A stretch of DNA of 45,345 nucleotides from Rhodobacter sp. (GTDB lineage: Bacteria; Pseudomonadota; Alphaproteobacteria; Rhodobacterales; Rhodobacteraceae), in NCBI GenBank assembly GCA_022340385.1, contig JAJDOB010000024.1, positions 1 to 45,345 of the forward strand, in the 5' to 3' direction. A program made the translations under genes and the position numbers. Below, piece by piece: positions 25,229 through 33,923 of the stretch. The notes beneath the pieces are model-generated. The model worked only from the letters and a program-made list of their open reading frames with translations, was not told the DNA's origin and searched no databases. The first letter of the stretch is position 1. Every line of letters begins with the position of its first letter.

Positions 25229-25921
25229 TCAGGTCTGTCGCCGCTGCGCGGATTCGCGGGCCAGATAGACCGCCAGCGTCTTGTCCTTTTCAACGCGGAA
25301 CCGGCCCTGCGGAACCGCCTGGCCAATCCGGTCCAGCCGGAACATTCGGAAATCCTCGCGGGTTTCGCACCAGGCCAGCAGGGTCCAGACCTTGCCCCAG
25401 AACCCAAGCCCCAGCGGGCGCACGATGCGGCTGGTCTCGATGCCGTCGGCGTCGCAATAGGCCAGTTGCATACGCTCGCGCGTTTCGGATGCGGCCTCCA
25501 GCCGGTCGATCAGCGCCCGGGTGGCGTCGTCCAGTCCCATGCCGGATATCGCGTGGATATGCACCGCACTGGCACGGCTGCGTTCGGTTTCCGGCAGCAC
25601 CGCGTTGATCTTGACCAACGCCTCTTCGGCGGCCTGCGCCATTGCCAGCCCGCCCCAGGCGCGCACCAGCCGCGCCCCCGCGACCAGCGCGACAATCTCG
25701 TCGCGGGTGAACATCAGCGGCGGCAGGTCAAAGCCGTCCTGCATGACATAGCCATAGCCGGCTTCGCCCTCGACCGGCACGCCGGTGCCCTGCAAATCGG
25801 CGATGTCGCGGTAGATCGTGCGCGCGCTGACCTCCAGTTTCTCGGCCAGCGCGCGCGCCGTCACCAGCCGCCCGCCCCGCAGGGCCTGTACGATCTGGAA
25901 CAGGCGGTCGGCGCGGCGCAT
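25229..25921 (-). CDS. YafY-type transcriptional regulator (HTH plus WYL domain)
   Basis: A 230-aa regulator. The N-terminal HTH_11 domain is RLFQIVQALRGGRLVTARALAEKLEVSARTIYRDIADLQGTGVPVEGEAGYGYVM (residues about 6-60). The WYL-type effector domain follows, with RMQLAYCDADGIETSRIVRPLGLGFWGKVWTLLAWCETREDFRMFRLDRI. It starts 2 bp after the VOC gene stop, and the pair shares an upstream dyad operator. Such YafY/VOC pairs are usually self-regulated; the ligand is unknown. Confidence 0.92.
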   Translation of the reverse strand: MRRADRLFQIVQALRGGRLVTARALAEKLEVSARTIYRDIADLQGTGVPVEGEAGYGYVMQDGFDLPPLMFTRDEIVALVAGARLVRAWGGLAMAQAAEEALVKINAVLPETERSRASAVHIHAISGMGLDDATRALIDRLEAASETRERMQLAYCDADGIETSRIVRPLGLGFWGKVWTLLAWCETREDFRMFRLDRIGQAVPQGRFRVEKDKTLAVYLARESAQRRQT

Positions 25922-25923
25922 GT

Positions 25924-26304
25924 TTAGGCTGGCCGCTGGAACAGGCCCAGCGAATTGCCATCCGGATCAGTGGCATAGCCGAAACGGCCGGCCGGGATTT
26001 CCATCACGGTGTCATTGGCCTGGCCGCCCGCGTCGCGGACCCGCCCGGCGGTCGCCTCGACCGTGTCGGGCACTGCCAGATGCACGGTCGGACCATCGCC
26101 GTTGCCTGCCGGTGTGCCGGGGTACAGATGCCCGCCGGCGCCCGGGCTTGCCATGTCCATCGGCAGGAAAGCGATCGGGTTCGGGCCGCTTTCGTCGACC
26201 TTCATCTCGTAGCCGAACACGGCAGAATAGAAAGCGATGGCCTTGTTCAGGTCGCTGACCGGGATTTCCGCCCAGACCAGCGCGTTTTTCGGGGTAAAAG
26301 ACAT
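25924..26304 (-). CDS. VOC-family (glyoxalase/bleomycin-resistance-like) protein
   Basis: A 126-aa vicinal-oxygen-chelate protein: VWAEIPVSDLNKAIAFYSAVFGYEMKVDE opens the first beta-alpha-beta-beta-beta module and VHLAVPDTVEATAGRVRDAGGQANDTVMEIPAGRFGYATDPDGNSLGLFQ the second. Family members are lyases, isomerases or binding proteins with a metal centre. It is first in a two-gene unit with the WYL regulator, downstream of a strong palindromic operator. Its substrate cannot be named. Confidence 0.9.
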   Translation of the reverse strand: MSFTPKNALVWAEIPVSDLNKAIAFYSAVFGYEMKVDESGPNPIAFLPMDMASPGAGGHLYPGTPAGNGDGPTVHLAVPDTVEATAGRVRDAGGQANDTVMEIPAGRFGYATDPDGNSLGLFQRPA

Positions 26305-26355
26305 AGGCTGATATTCCTCTATCGGGTTTCGATAAGGGTACTTTGGCAGACCCCC

Positions 26356-26383
26356 ACTGACAGCGTGCTGTCAGTAGCTGTCA
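26356..26383 (-). promoter_or_regulatory. Operator dyad upstream of the VOC/YafY unit
   Basis: ACTGACAGC (26356-26364) and GCTGTCAGT (26367-26375) form a perfect 9-bp inverted repeat with a GT centre. A third half-site, AGCTGTCA, follows at 26376-26383. It lies in the 87-bp gap between the SDR stop and the VOC start, about 50 bases before the VOC ATG. It is probably the binding site of the YafY-type regulator encoded downstream. Confidence 0.7.
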
Positions 26384-26391
26384 AGACACGC

Positions 26392-27096
26392 TCAGAATCT
26401 CTCGACCCAGGGGCGCAGGGTCAATTCATCCGACCACGTCGTGCGCGGCTGATGGATCAGTTGCAGATACGCGGCAGCAATCGCATCCGGATCCAGCATG
26501 GAATCCGGATTGTCGTCGGCATCCATCCGTTCCGGGCGCGCGGTGTTGCGAATGCCGCCGTCGATGTTGATCCAGGCGACATGGATCCCCTGCGGATGCA
26601 ACTCGCGCGCCATTGATTGCGCAAGCCCGCGCTGCGCGAACTTGCCCATGGCAAAGGCCGCGGACCTGGCGAAGCCCTTGACCCCGGCCGAGGCGCCGGT
26701 GAACAGGATCGTGCCGCGCGTGCCATCGACCGGGGTGGCCGCCAGCATCCGCCGCGCCGCCGCCTGGCCCATCAGGAACGCACCAAAGGCTGTGACTTCC
26801 ACCGCCTTGCGCACCGCCTCGGGGTCCAGTTCGCTCAGCGGTCCGCGCACGCGCGCCGAGGGGTTGTAGACCGCGACGCGCGGGGCATCGGGCAAGCCGT
26901 CGAACAGCGCCGCCATCGCGGCCGGGTCAGTGGCATCCATACTGACGGTTCGCGCGCCGGTCGTTTCCGCAAGTTTCGCCATTTTCGCAGTGCTGCGCGC
27001 CGCAAGCACCAGATCATGGTCCGGCGCCAGCGCCCGCGCGAGCGAGGCCGACAGCCCGTCGCCGACGCCGATGATGACCGCTATCGGTTTGCTCAT
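26392..27096 (-). CDS. SDR-family oxidoreductase with altered active-site motif
   Basis: A 234-aa Rossmann-fold protein of the short-chain dehydrogenase family. The nucleotide-binding loop is atypical (IIGVGDGLSASLARAL in place of TGxxxGIG), then AARSTAKMAKL, an NPSA stretch in place of NNAG, and FTGASAGVKG. The usual YxxxK is FAMGK, so the catalytic Tyr is replaced by Phe while Lys remains. It starts at ATG 27096, overlapping the isomerase stop (ATGA). It may be a catalytically reduced or unusual SDR; the same change may be normal in its subfamily, which I cannot check. Confidence 0.87.
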   Translation of the reverse strand: MSKPIAVIIGVGDGLSASLARALAPDHDLVLAARSTAKMAKLAETTGARTVSMDATDPAAMAALFDGLPDAPRVAVYNPSARVRGPLSELDPEAVRKAVEVTAFGAFLMGQAAARRMLAATPVDGTRGTILFTGASAGVKGFARSAAFAMGKFAQRGLAQSMARELHPQGIHVAWINIDGGIRNTARPERMDADDNPDSMLDPDAIAAAYLQLIHQPRTTWSDELTLRPWVERF

Positions 27097-27857
27097 TCGT
27101 TTGCCTTTCCCAGCCAGCAAAGCCCGTCTTCGGTGCGCCCCTTCGGGTTGTATTCGCCGCTGACATAGCCATCATAGCCGTCCGCATCGAGACGGGCAAA
27201 GAACTCGGCATAATCTATGATACCGCCATCGGGCTCGTTCCGTCCCGGGACGCTGGCAACCTGCACATGGCGCACAAGGTGGCGATAACTGGCCCATGTG
27301 CCCGGCACGTCGCCGGTGATGATCTGTGCGTGATAGGCATCGAATTGCAGCCCCAGATTGGGCGCGCCGACTTCTGCCAGCACAACGGCAGCCAGTTCGA
27401 AGTCATTCAGGAAATATCCCGGCATGTCGCCGGGGTTCAGCGGCTCTATCGTCAGGCTTTGTCTGGGGGCCTCGGCAGCCGCCCAGGCCAGATTGCGAAT
27501 GAACGTGTCACGCGCGGACGCGCCCTCGGCTGTGCCTGCCATGATGTGAATCTGCCTGGGCTTCATCTGGGCGGCATAGCGCAGCGTGCGTTTGAAATCG
27601 TGGCGAAACCGGTCTTCCCCGCCCGGAACCGCCGCATATCCGCGTTCGCCCCCGGTGTAGTTCGGGGGCGGTGTGTTGATCAGCACCAGCGGCACACCGG
27701 CCTGCCTGATCCGCAGCAACATTTCCGGAACCGGTTGGTCATAGGGAAACAGCACCTCGACCCCGTCAAATCCGGCGTCGGCGGCGGCCTGGAAACGTTC
27801 CAGAAACGGGTACTCCTTGAACAGAAAGGTCAGGTTGGCGGCGAATTTGGGCATCAT
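27093..27857 (-). CDS. Hydroxypyruvate isomerase family protein (Hyi/OtnI-like)
   Basis: A 254-aa TIM-barrel protein. MPKFAANLTFLFKEYPFLERFQAAADAGFDGVEVLFPYD is the characteristic N-terminus, LTIEPLNPGDMPGYFLND contains the metal-binding Glu, and GLQFDAYHAQIITGD and SGEYNPKGRTEDGLCWL complete the active-site set. Members convert hydroxypyruvate to tartronate semialdehyde or isomerise 2-oxo-tetronate. With glcDEF elsewhere in the window, glyoxylate-related carbon flow is plausible, but they are separate transcription units. It is coupled to the SDR gene by ATGA. Confidence 0.88.
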   Translation of the reverse strand: MMPKFAANLTFLFKEYPFLERFQAAADAGFDGVEVLFPYDQPVPEMLLRIRQAGVPLVLINTPPPNYTGGERGYAAVPGGEDRFRHDFKRTLRYAAQMKPRQIHIMAGTAEGASARDTFIRNLAWAAAEAPRQSLTIEPLNPGDMPGYFLNDFELAAVVLAEVGAPNLGLQFDAYHAQIITGDVPGTWASYRHLVRHVQVASVPGRNEPDGGIIDYAEFFARLDADGYDGYVSGEYNPKGRTEDGLCWLGKANE

Positions 27858-28047
27858 GAAACCATCCGAAGTTCGATTGCAGAACTAGCCGACGATTTTG
27901 ATTCCGCAAAGCTCTGAAAACGGGTTCGTTCAGCATGCCGGCGATGTGCCGATCTGATTCAGGCGGTGTCGGTCAGGTCCGGCCCCGGAATCCTATCCTT
28001 TCAGCCGCTGCGGCAACTGCGGTGACGGCGGATAACGGAATCTATTG

Positions 28048-28081
28048 CACCGGCATGCTCGAAGGCGCATCCATGCCGGTG
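28048..28081 (-). terminator. 10-bp stem hairpin after the DUF1285 gene
   Basis: CACCGGCATG (28048-28057) pairs perfectly with CATGCCGGTG (28072-28081) around a 14-base loop, directly after the TAA of the DUF1285 gene on the minus strand. No U-run follows. The rest of the gap 27858-28047 shows nothing recognisable apart from upstream DNA of the isomerase gene. Confidence 0.55.
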
Positions 28082-28681
28082 TTACTGCAAGTCAGTCGCG
28101 GGAATGACCGGGAAAAACCTGCCCGAGGACCACAGGCCAAACCAGTTTTCGCCGTCCACCGGTTCGACAACACCGATATCCACCAGCCGGTAGAAACTCT
28201 TGCGATCAATCAGCGCCTCCAGATTGGCGCGCACCAGGACATAGGGCGACGGCTCTCCGGTTTGCGGATCGCGTTCGACGCGGATCGGATGATCTGGCCC
28301 CGCCGCAACGCTGTCCTCGACCTGCGTTGTGAATGTCAGAACCTGGTCGCGGCCGGTGCCGGTCACCTCGAAATCCACCGCGACGAATGGCGCGTCATCG
28401 ACGGTTATGCCGACCTTTTCGACCGGAGTGACCAGAAAATAGTCTTCGCCGTCGCGTCGCAGGATCGACGAGAACAGCTTGACCAGCCCGGGCCGCCCGA
28501 TCGGCGTTCCCAGATAGAACCAGGTGCCATCGCGCGCGATCCGCATGTCCAGATCGCCGCAAAACGGCGGATTCCACAGATGCACCGGCGCGGGGCCGCG
28601 TTTCGCCACCTTCGATGCCGCCGATACGAGGCTTTCCGCCGATGCTTTCACAATGTTTTGTCCAGAGTCGCGTTTTGCCAT
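28082..28681 (-). CDS. DUF1285 domain protein
   Basis: A 199-aa protein from ATG 28681 (204 aa from TTG 28696). The DUF1285 core is seen in WNPPFCGDLDMRIARDGTWFYLGTPIGRPGLVKLFSSILRRDGEDYFLVTPVEKVGITVDDAPFVAVDFEV. A basic N-terminal extension precedes it. GGGAGG lies only two bases before the TTG and 17 before the ATG, so the start is uncertain. Function of the family is not known. It is divergent from moxR with a 46-61 bp gap; the two genes often neighbour each other in this group, by recollection. Confidence 0.88.
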   Translation of the reverse strand: MAKRDSGQNIVKASAESLVSAASKVAKRGPAPVHLWNPPFCGDLDMRIARDGTWFYLGTPIGRPGLVKLFSSILRRDGEDYFLVTPVEKVGITVDDAPFVAVDFEVTGTGRDQVLTFTTQVEDSVAAGPDHPIRVERDPQTGEPSPYVLVRANLEALIDRKSFYRLVDIGVVEPVDGENWFGLWSSGRFFPVIPATDLQ

Positions 28682-28742
28682 TTGTGCTTTTCGCAATACC
28701 TCCCGATACTGGACCCGATATCACACTTGTTGGAGCATTGTC

Positions 28743-29750
28743 ATGGCCGAACCCGAAAACCTTGTCGCCGAGATCGAAGCGCTGGGCGCCAAGATGGTCG
28801 AGGCCGAGGCCAGCATAACCAGGCGTTTCATCGGCCAGAAACGCGTGGTCGATCTGGTTCTGACGACCCTGGTCTGTGGCGGGCACGGGCTGTTGATCGG
28901 GTTGCCGGGGCTGGGTAAGACCCGGCTGGTGGAAACGCTGGGCACGGTCATGGGACTGGACGAGGCGCGGGTGCAGTTCACGCCCGATCTGATGCCGGCC
29001 GATATCCTGGGCAGCGAGGTGCTGGAAACCGGCGCCGACGGCAGCCGCGCGTTCAAGTTCATTCAGGGGCCGGTGTTCTGCCAGCTTCTGATGGCGGACG
29101 AGATCAACCGCGCCTCGCCGCGCACGCAATCCGCGCTGTTGCAGGCGATGCAGGAACGTTCGGTCACAATCGCCGGACAGCCGCGCGCCCTGCCAGAGCC
29201 GTTCCACGTGCTGGCAACCCAGAACCCGATCGAACAGGAAGGCACCTATCCGCTGCCAGAGGCACAGCTTGACCGGTTCCTGGTGCAGATTGACGTCGAC
29301 TATCCCGACCGCGACGCGGAACGCGATATCCTGCTGGCCACAACCGGAACCGAAGACGCGCAATCGCACCGGGTTTTCAGCGCCGCCGAACTGATCGCGG
29401 CGCAGAATATCGTCCGCCGGATGCCGGTGGGCGAGGCGGTTATGGAACTGATCCTCGACCTGGTGCGCGCCTGCCGCCCCGGAGAACCCGAAGCACCCGA
29501 CATGGTCAACAGTTCGGTCGGTTGGGGGCCCGGCCCGCGCGCGGCGCAGGGTCTGATGCTGACGGTACGGGCGCGCGCGCTGCTGAAGGGGCGGCTTGCG
29601 CCCAATGCCGAGGATGTGCTGGCGATGGCCCGCCCGGTGCTGAGCCACCGGATGGCGCTGACCTTTGCGGCCCGGGCGCGGGGCGAGGATCTGGGCACGC
29701 TTATCGACGCGGTCGCCGAACATGTGACCCGGGTCGAGGCCGCCGCTTGA
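28743..29750 (+). CDS. MoxR-family AAA+ ATPase
   Basis: A 335-aa AAA+ ATPase. Walker A is GLPGLGKT (residues 53-60), Walker B LLMADEINR (115-123), then SPRTQSALLQAMQERSVTIAG (the MoxR helix 2 insert), sensor 1 ATQNPIEQEGTYPLPEAQLDRF, and a C-terminal lid with SVGWGPGPRAAQGLM. MoxR proteins act as chaperone-like ATPases working with VWA and DUF58 proteins. ATG 28743, with GGAG upstream, is the start; the frame runs open from 28524. First gene of a five-gene overlapping operon. Confidence 0.95.
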   Translation: MAEPENLVAEIEALGAKMVEAEASITRRFIGQKRVVDLVLTTLVCGGHGLLIGLPGLGKTRLVETLGTVMGLDEARVQFTPDLMPADILGSEVLETGADGSRAFKFIQGPVFCQLLMADEINRASPRTQSALLQAMQERSVTIAGQPRALPEPFHVLATQNPIEQEGTYPLPEAQLDRFLVQIDVDYPDRDAERDILLATTGTEDAQSHRVFSAAELIAAQNIVRRMPVGEAVMELILDLVRACRPGEPEAPDMVNSSVGWGPGPRAAQGLMLTVRARALLKGRLAPNAEDVLAMARPVLSHRMALTFAARARGEDLGTLIDAVAEHVTRVEAAA

Positions 29751-30268
29751 CCCTTCCGCATCCCGCCTCTGGTCTTGTCGCCGCACTGGCATTCGGCTGT
29801 GTCCCGGCCTCGGCGCAGGACGCGGCCCTTCGCCATGCTGAAACGCTGGCGATCTTCGACGATGCCTGCCTGGGCACCCTGCCCGGGTTCGGCGGGGCGG
29901 GGCAGGCCTTCACAAAGGCCGGGCTTGCGGAACATGCGGGCGGCTACTGGGTGGATGACCGTCGCGGTCTGATCGCACAGACGACAAAGGCCCAGGGCGA
30001 CACCCAGCGCGGCTGTTTCGTGGCCCTGTCGGGCGCGGATATCCCGGCGCTGGATGCGGTGCTGGGACAGGTGGTCGGGGGTGCGCTGGACGTGGCCGAA
30101 GTCGGTGTCATCGACGGCCCGATGCCGGGCAATCCGTCGCTTTATGTTGTGGACCGCGAGGCCTATCGCATCACGGCGGTGGCGGCGCATGTCTCGCGCG
30201 GGTATGGCATGCTGTCGGTGACGGTTCAGGCGCCGGACAGTGCCAATCTGCCGTGGGCGGGCGAATGA
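29747..30268 (+). CDS. Secreted protein of unknown function in the MoxR operon
   Basis: A 173-aa protein read from TTG 29747, which overlaps the moxR stop (TTGA). This start gives a convincing signal peptide (LPHPASGLVAALAFGCVPASAQDA). The mature part begins LRHAETLAIFDDACLGTLPGFGGAGQAF and contains two cysteines and an IPALDAVLGQVVGGAL helix. No domain is recognised. The frame is open upstream only within moxR. ATGA coupling to the DUF58 gene places it firmly in the operon; a periplasmic partner role is inference. Confidence 0.75.
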   Translation: MTLPHPASGLVAALAFGCVPASAQDAALRHAETLAIFDDACLGTLPGFGGAGQAFTKAGLAEHAGGYWVDDRRGLIAQTTKAQGDTQRGCFVALSGADIPALDAVLGQVVGGALDVAEVGVIDGPMPGNPSLYVVDREAYRITAVAAHVSRGYGMLSVTVQAPDSANLPWAGE

Positions 30269-31155
30269 ACCAGACCGCTCCCCAGACCCACGCCAAACTG
30301 CGCCAGCGCGCAGAACAGCTTGCCGGACCGCTGCCGCCGCTGCTGGCAGAGGCCGAGCATCTGGCGCAGGCGGTCCTGCTTGGGGCGCATGGCCGCCGCC
30401 GGTCGGGCACCGGCGACGAGTTCTGGCAATACCGCCCGGCGCGCGCCGGCGACGAGGCGCGCATGGTCGACTGGCGGCGCTCTGCCCGCTCGGACGCGCA
30501 TTTCGTGCGCGAAAAGGAATGGCAGGCGGCGCAATCGGTGCTGCTTTGGGTCGACGAGGCCCGTTCGATGGATTTCTCGTCCGACAGGAACCGCCCGACA
30601 AAGGCGGATCGCGCCCGGCTTCTGGCGATGGCGATTTCGGTTCTGCTGATCTACGGCGGAGAGCGGGTCGCGCTGGCCTCGCTGGGGACGCCGCCGCGAT
30701 CCAGCCAGTTGCAGCTGCTGCGCATTGCGCAGAATTTCACCGAGGCGAAGGAAAGCGAAGATTACGGCACACCGGTCATTCGCATCATGCCGCCGCATTC
30801 GCGGGCGCTGTTCGTGTCGGATTTCATGGGCGACGTCGTCCCTGTCGAGGCGCAGCTGACCCGGGCGGCGGACCGCGGCGTGCGCGGGGTGATCTATCAG
30901 GTGCTCGACCCGGTCGAAGAGGCCTTTCCGTTCGATGGCCGCACCATATTCGAAAGCATGGGCGGCACGATCCGCCACGAGACCCTGAAGGCCGGCGATC
31001 TGCGTGACCGCTATCTTGACCGGCTGGCAGAGCGCAAAGCCAAGCTTGCCGATCTGGCCCGCGCCACCGATTGGCAATATGCGTGTCACCATACGAACGA
31101 CAGCGCGCAATCGGCGCTTTTGTGGCTATATGGCGCATTGGAGCGCAAACACTGA
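30265..31155 (+). CDS. DUF58 domain protein
   Basis: A 296-aa protein with the DUF58 hallmark GRRRSGTGDEFWQYRPARAGDEARMVDWRRSARSDAHFVREKEWQAAQSVLLWVDEARSM; the VLLWVDEARSM segment resembles a VWA-like beta strand with a partial metal-ion site. No membrane helix is apparent. DUF58 proteins accompany MoxR ATPases across bacteria and may be their substrates or adaptors. ATGA overlap upstream and TGATG overlap downstream show tight coupling. Confidence 0.93.
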   Translation: MNQTAPQTHAKLRQRAEQLAGPLPPLLAEAEHLAQAVLLGAHGRRRSGTGDEFWQYRPARAGDEARMVDWRRSARSDAHFVREKEWQAAQSVLLWVDEARSMDFSSDRNRPTKADRARLLAMAISVLLIYGGERVALASLGTPPRSSQLQLLRIAQNFTEAKESEDYGTPVIRIMPPHSRALFVSDFMGDVVPVEAQLTRAADRGVRGVIYQVLDPVEEAFPFDGRTIFESMGGTIRHETLKAGDLRDRYLDRLAERKAKLADLARATDWQYACHHTNDSAQSALLWLYGALERKH

Positions 31156-33923
31156 TGTTCACCGTCGCCGGCATAGGATTCACCGCGCCATGGCTGCTGT
31201 TGGCCCTGGCGGCGTTGCCGGTGCTGTGGATATTGCTGCGCGCGGTGCCACCCGCACCCATTCGCCGCCGGTTTCCCGGTGTTGCGCTGCTGCTTGGCCT
31301 GACCGACGACGAGACGCAGACCGACAAGACGCCGTGGTGGCTGCTGCTGCTGCGGATGCTTGCCGTGGCGCTGATTATCCTCGGCTTTGCCGGCCCCGTC
31401 CTGAACCCCAAGGATGACGCGGCTGGCACCGGTCCGCTGCTGATCGTGACCGATGGCACCTGGGCCGATGCGCGGGACTGGCAGCGCCGGATCGACCGGA
31501 TCGAGGCCTTGGTGAACGATGCCGGCCGTGCCGGGCGTCCCGTCGCGGTGGTGCAACTGACCGATCTGCCCGGTGGCGATCTGCCGTTTCAGGCGGCGGG
31601 CAGCTGGGCCGCGCGTCTGCCCAGCCTGCAACCGGCGCCCTGGCAGCCCGATACCGCCGCGCTGACCACCTGGATCGGGACGCTGCCGGACACGCCGTTC
31701 GATACGTTCTGGCTGTCCGACGGTCTGGCCAATGACAGTCGCGCGGATCTTCTGGCGGCGCTGGAAACGCGCGGCAAGGTCGCCGTGTTCCAAAGCGCGG
31801 CGTCGGTCTTCGCGCTGCGCCCCGCCGGGTTCGACGAAGGCGACATCGTCGCCGCCGCGACCCGCACCGGGCCGGATTCAGAGGCCAGCGTGACCCTTGT
31901 GGCGCGCGGGCTGGACCCGGCCGGGACCGAGCGTCAGCTTGCAACCGCCGACCTTGTCTTTGCCCCCGGCGAAACCGAGGCCAGCGTCCGCCTGTCGCTG
32001 CCGCCGGAACTGCGCAACCGGATCACCCGGTTCGAACTGGCCGGGCTGCGCTCTGCCGGGGCCGTCAGCCTGACCGACGATGCGCTGCGCCGCCGCGAGG
32101 TTGCGCTGATCGCCGGGCGTGACGACCGCGAAGGGCTGGAACTGCTGTCGCCGCTGCACTACCTCAACCAGGCGCTGGAACCGACCGCCGACCTGATCGA
32201 GGGCGACCTTCTGGATATCCTGCTGGCCAACCCCGATGTGCTGATCCTGGCCGATGTCGCCGCCATCAGCGCCGGCGAACAGCAGCCGCTGCTGGACTGG
32301 GTCGAACAGGGGGGGCTGTTGTTGCGCTTTGCCGGGCCACGGCTGGCGGCCAGCGATATCAGCCGGTCGCAGGAGGACGCGCTGATGCCGGTCCGCCTGC
32401 GCGCCGGCGGGCGCAGCATCGGCGGCGCGATGAGCTGGGGCGAACCCAAGGCACTGCGCGCCTTTGCCGAGGGCTCTCCGTTCTACGGGCTGGCGATTCC
32501 GCCGGATGTGCAGGTGTCCAGTCAGGTCATGGCGCAGCCCGACCCGACGCTGGCGGACCGCGTGATCGCGACGCTTGCCGATGGCACGCCGCTGGTCACC
32601 CGCAAGCGCATCGGGCAGGGTCAGGTGGTGCTGTTCCACGTTACCGCCAACGCCGAATGGTCGACGCTGCCGCTGTCCGGTCTGTTCGTGCAGATGCTGG
32701 AACGGCTGGCGGTTTCGACCCGCCCGTCGCAACCCACGGCCGAGGATCTGGTCGGAACGACCTGGGTGGCGGACGCGGTGCTTGACGGCTTCGGGCAGGT
32801 GCAGGATGCCGGAAACCTGCCCGGCGTTCCGGGCGAGCGGCTGGCCGGCGCGGAACCGGGCGCCGACATGCCACCGGGGCTGTACACCGGCGAGGACCGC
32901 CGCATCGCCGTCAATGTGATTGGCGCCGAAACCCGGCTGGAGCCGGCCGCCTGGCCTGCGCGCATCGCGGTCGAAGGTCTGGCGGTGTTGCGCGAACTGG
33001 CGCTGAAGGGCTGGCTGCTCGCGGCGGCTCTGGCGTTGCTGTGCACCGACATCCTTGCCTCATTGTGGCTGACCGGGCGGCTGACGCGCGCCTCGCGCGG
33101 GGTGGTCACGATGCTTGGCCTGATCCTGGTGCTTGCCGCCCCGCCGGCGGATGCACAGACGACCGGGGATGATCTGGCGCTGCTGGCCACGGCCGAGGTG
33201 GTTCTGGCGCATGTGATCACCGGCGATGCGCGCGTCGACGCGGTGGCAGAGGCGGGCCTGCGCGGCCTGTCCGACACCTTGTGGCGGCGCACCTCGATAG
33301 AGCCTTCCAATCCGATTTCGGTCAACCTTGAGACGGATGAACTGTCGTTCTTTCCGTTCCTGTACTGGCCGATCACCCCGGATCAGCCGCTGCCCTCGGT
33401 CGAGGCCTATGCCAGGCTGAACCGCTATCTGCGCCACGGCGGCATGATCCTGTTCGACACCCGCGACGCCGATATCGCCCGCTTCGGTCAGGCCAGCCCG
33501 AATGGCCGCAAATTGCAGCAACTGGCGCGCGCGCTGGATATTCCGCCGCTGGAGCTTTTGCCCGAGGACCATGTGCTGACGCGCACCTTCTACCTGCTGC
33601 AGGATTTCCCGGGCCGGCATGCCAGCCGCGATGTCTGGGTCGAGGCCGCACCCCCGGATGCCGAGCAGGTTGAGGGCATGCCGTTTCGCAATCTCAATGA
33701 CAATGTCACCCCGGTGGTGATCGGCGGCAACGACTGGGCCAGCGCCTGGGCGATCGACGAGGCCGGGAACCGGATGTTCCCGGTCGGGCGCGGCTTTGCC
33801 GGCGAGCGCCAGCGCGAACTGGCGATGCGGTTCGGGGTCAACCTGATGATGCATGTCCTGACCGGGAACTACAAATCCGACCAGGTGCATGTGCCCGCTC
33901 TTCTGGATCGGTTGGGACAATGA
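31155..33923 (+). CDS. Large membrane protein with BatA-like N-terminus and DUF4159 C-terminus
   Basis: A 922-aa protein. The N-terminus has two helices (GFTAPWLLLALAALPVLWILL and WLLLLRMLAVALIILGFAGPVL) separated by a short loop, as in BatA/DUF4381-type proteins, followed by a VWA-like region starting LLIVTDGTWADARDW. There is a further helix near residue 620 (LLAAALALLCTDILASLWL). The last 220 residues form a DUF4159 domain (FPFLYWPITPDQPLPSVEAYARLNRYLRHGGMILFDTRDADIA). ATG 31155 overlaps the DUF58 stop. Likely a cytoplasmic-membrane platform of the MoxR system. Confidence 0.9.
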   Translation: MFTVAGIGFTAPWLLLALAALPVLWILLRAVPPAPIRRRFPGVALLLGLTDDETQTDKTPWWLLLLRMLAVALIILGFAGPVLNPKDDAAGTGPLLIVTDGTWADARDWQRRIDRIEALVNDAGRAGRPVAVVQLTDLPGGDLPFQAAGSWAARLPSLQPAPWQPDTAALTTWIGTLPDTPFDTFWLSDGLANDSRADLLAALETRGKVAVFQSAASVFALRPAGFDEGDIVAAATRTGPDSEASVTLVARGLDPAGTERQLATADLVFAPGETEASVRLSLPPELRNRITRFELAGLRSAGAVSLTDDALRRREVALIAGRDDREGLELLSPLHYLNQALEPTADLIEGDLLDILLANPDVLILADVAAISAGEQQPLLDWVEQGGLLLRFAGPRLAASDISRSQEDALMPVRLRAGGRSIGGAMSWGEPKALRAFAEGSPFYGLAIPPDVQVSSQVMAQPDPTLADRVIATLADGTPLVTRKRIGQGQVVLFHVTANAEWSTLPLSGLFVQMLERLAVSTRPSQPTAEDLVGTTWVADAVLDGFGQVQDAGNLPGVPGERLAGAEPGADMPPGLYTGEDRRIAVNVIGAETRLEPAAWPARIAVEGLAVLRELALKGWLLAAALALLCTDILASLWLTGRLTRASRGVVTMLGLILVLAAPPADAQTTGDDLALLATAEVVLAHVITGDARVDAVAEAGLRGLSDTLWRRTSIEPSNPISVNLETDELSFFPFLYWPITPDQPLPSVEAYARLNRYLRHGGMILFDTRDADIARFGQASPNGRKLQQLARALDIPPLELLPEDHVLTRTFYLLQDFPGRHASRDVWVEAAPPDAEQVEGMPFRNLNDNVTPVVIGGNDWASAWAIDEAGNRMFPVGRGFAGERQRELAMRFGVNLMMHVLTGNYKSDQVHVPALLDRLGQ

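Noticed and set aside
23476-25407. 643-codon minus-strand frame
   Set aside because: Lies opposite the SGNH hydrolase and crotonase genes, which have clear motifs.
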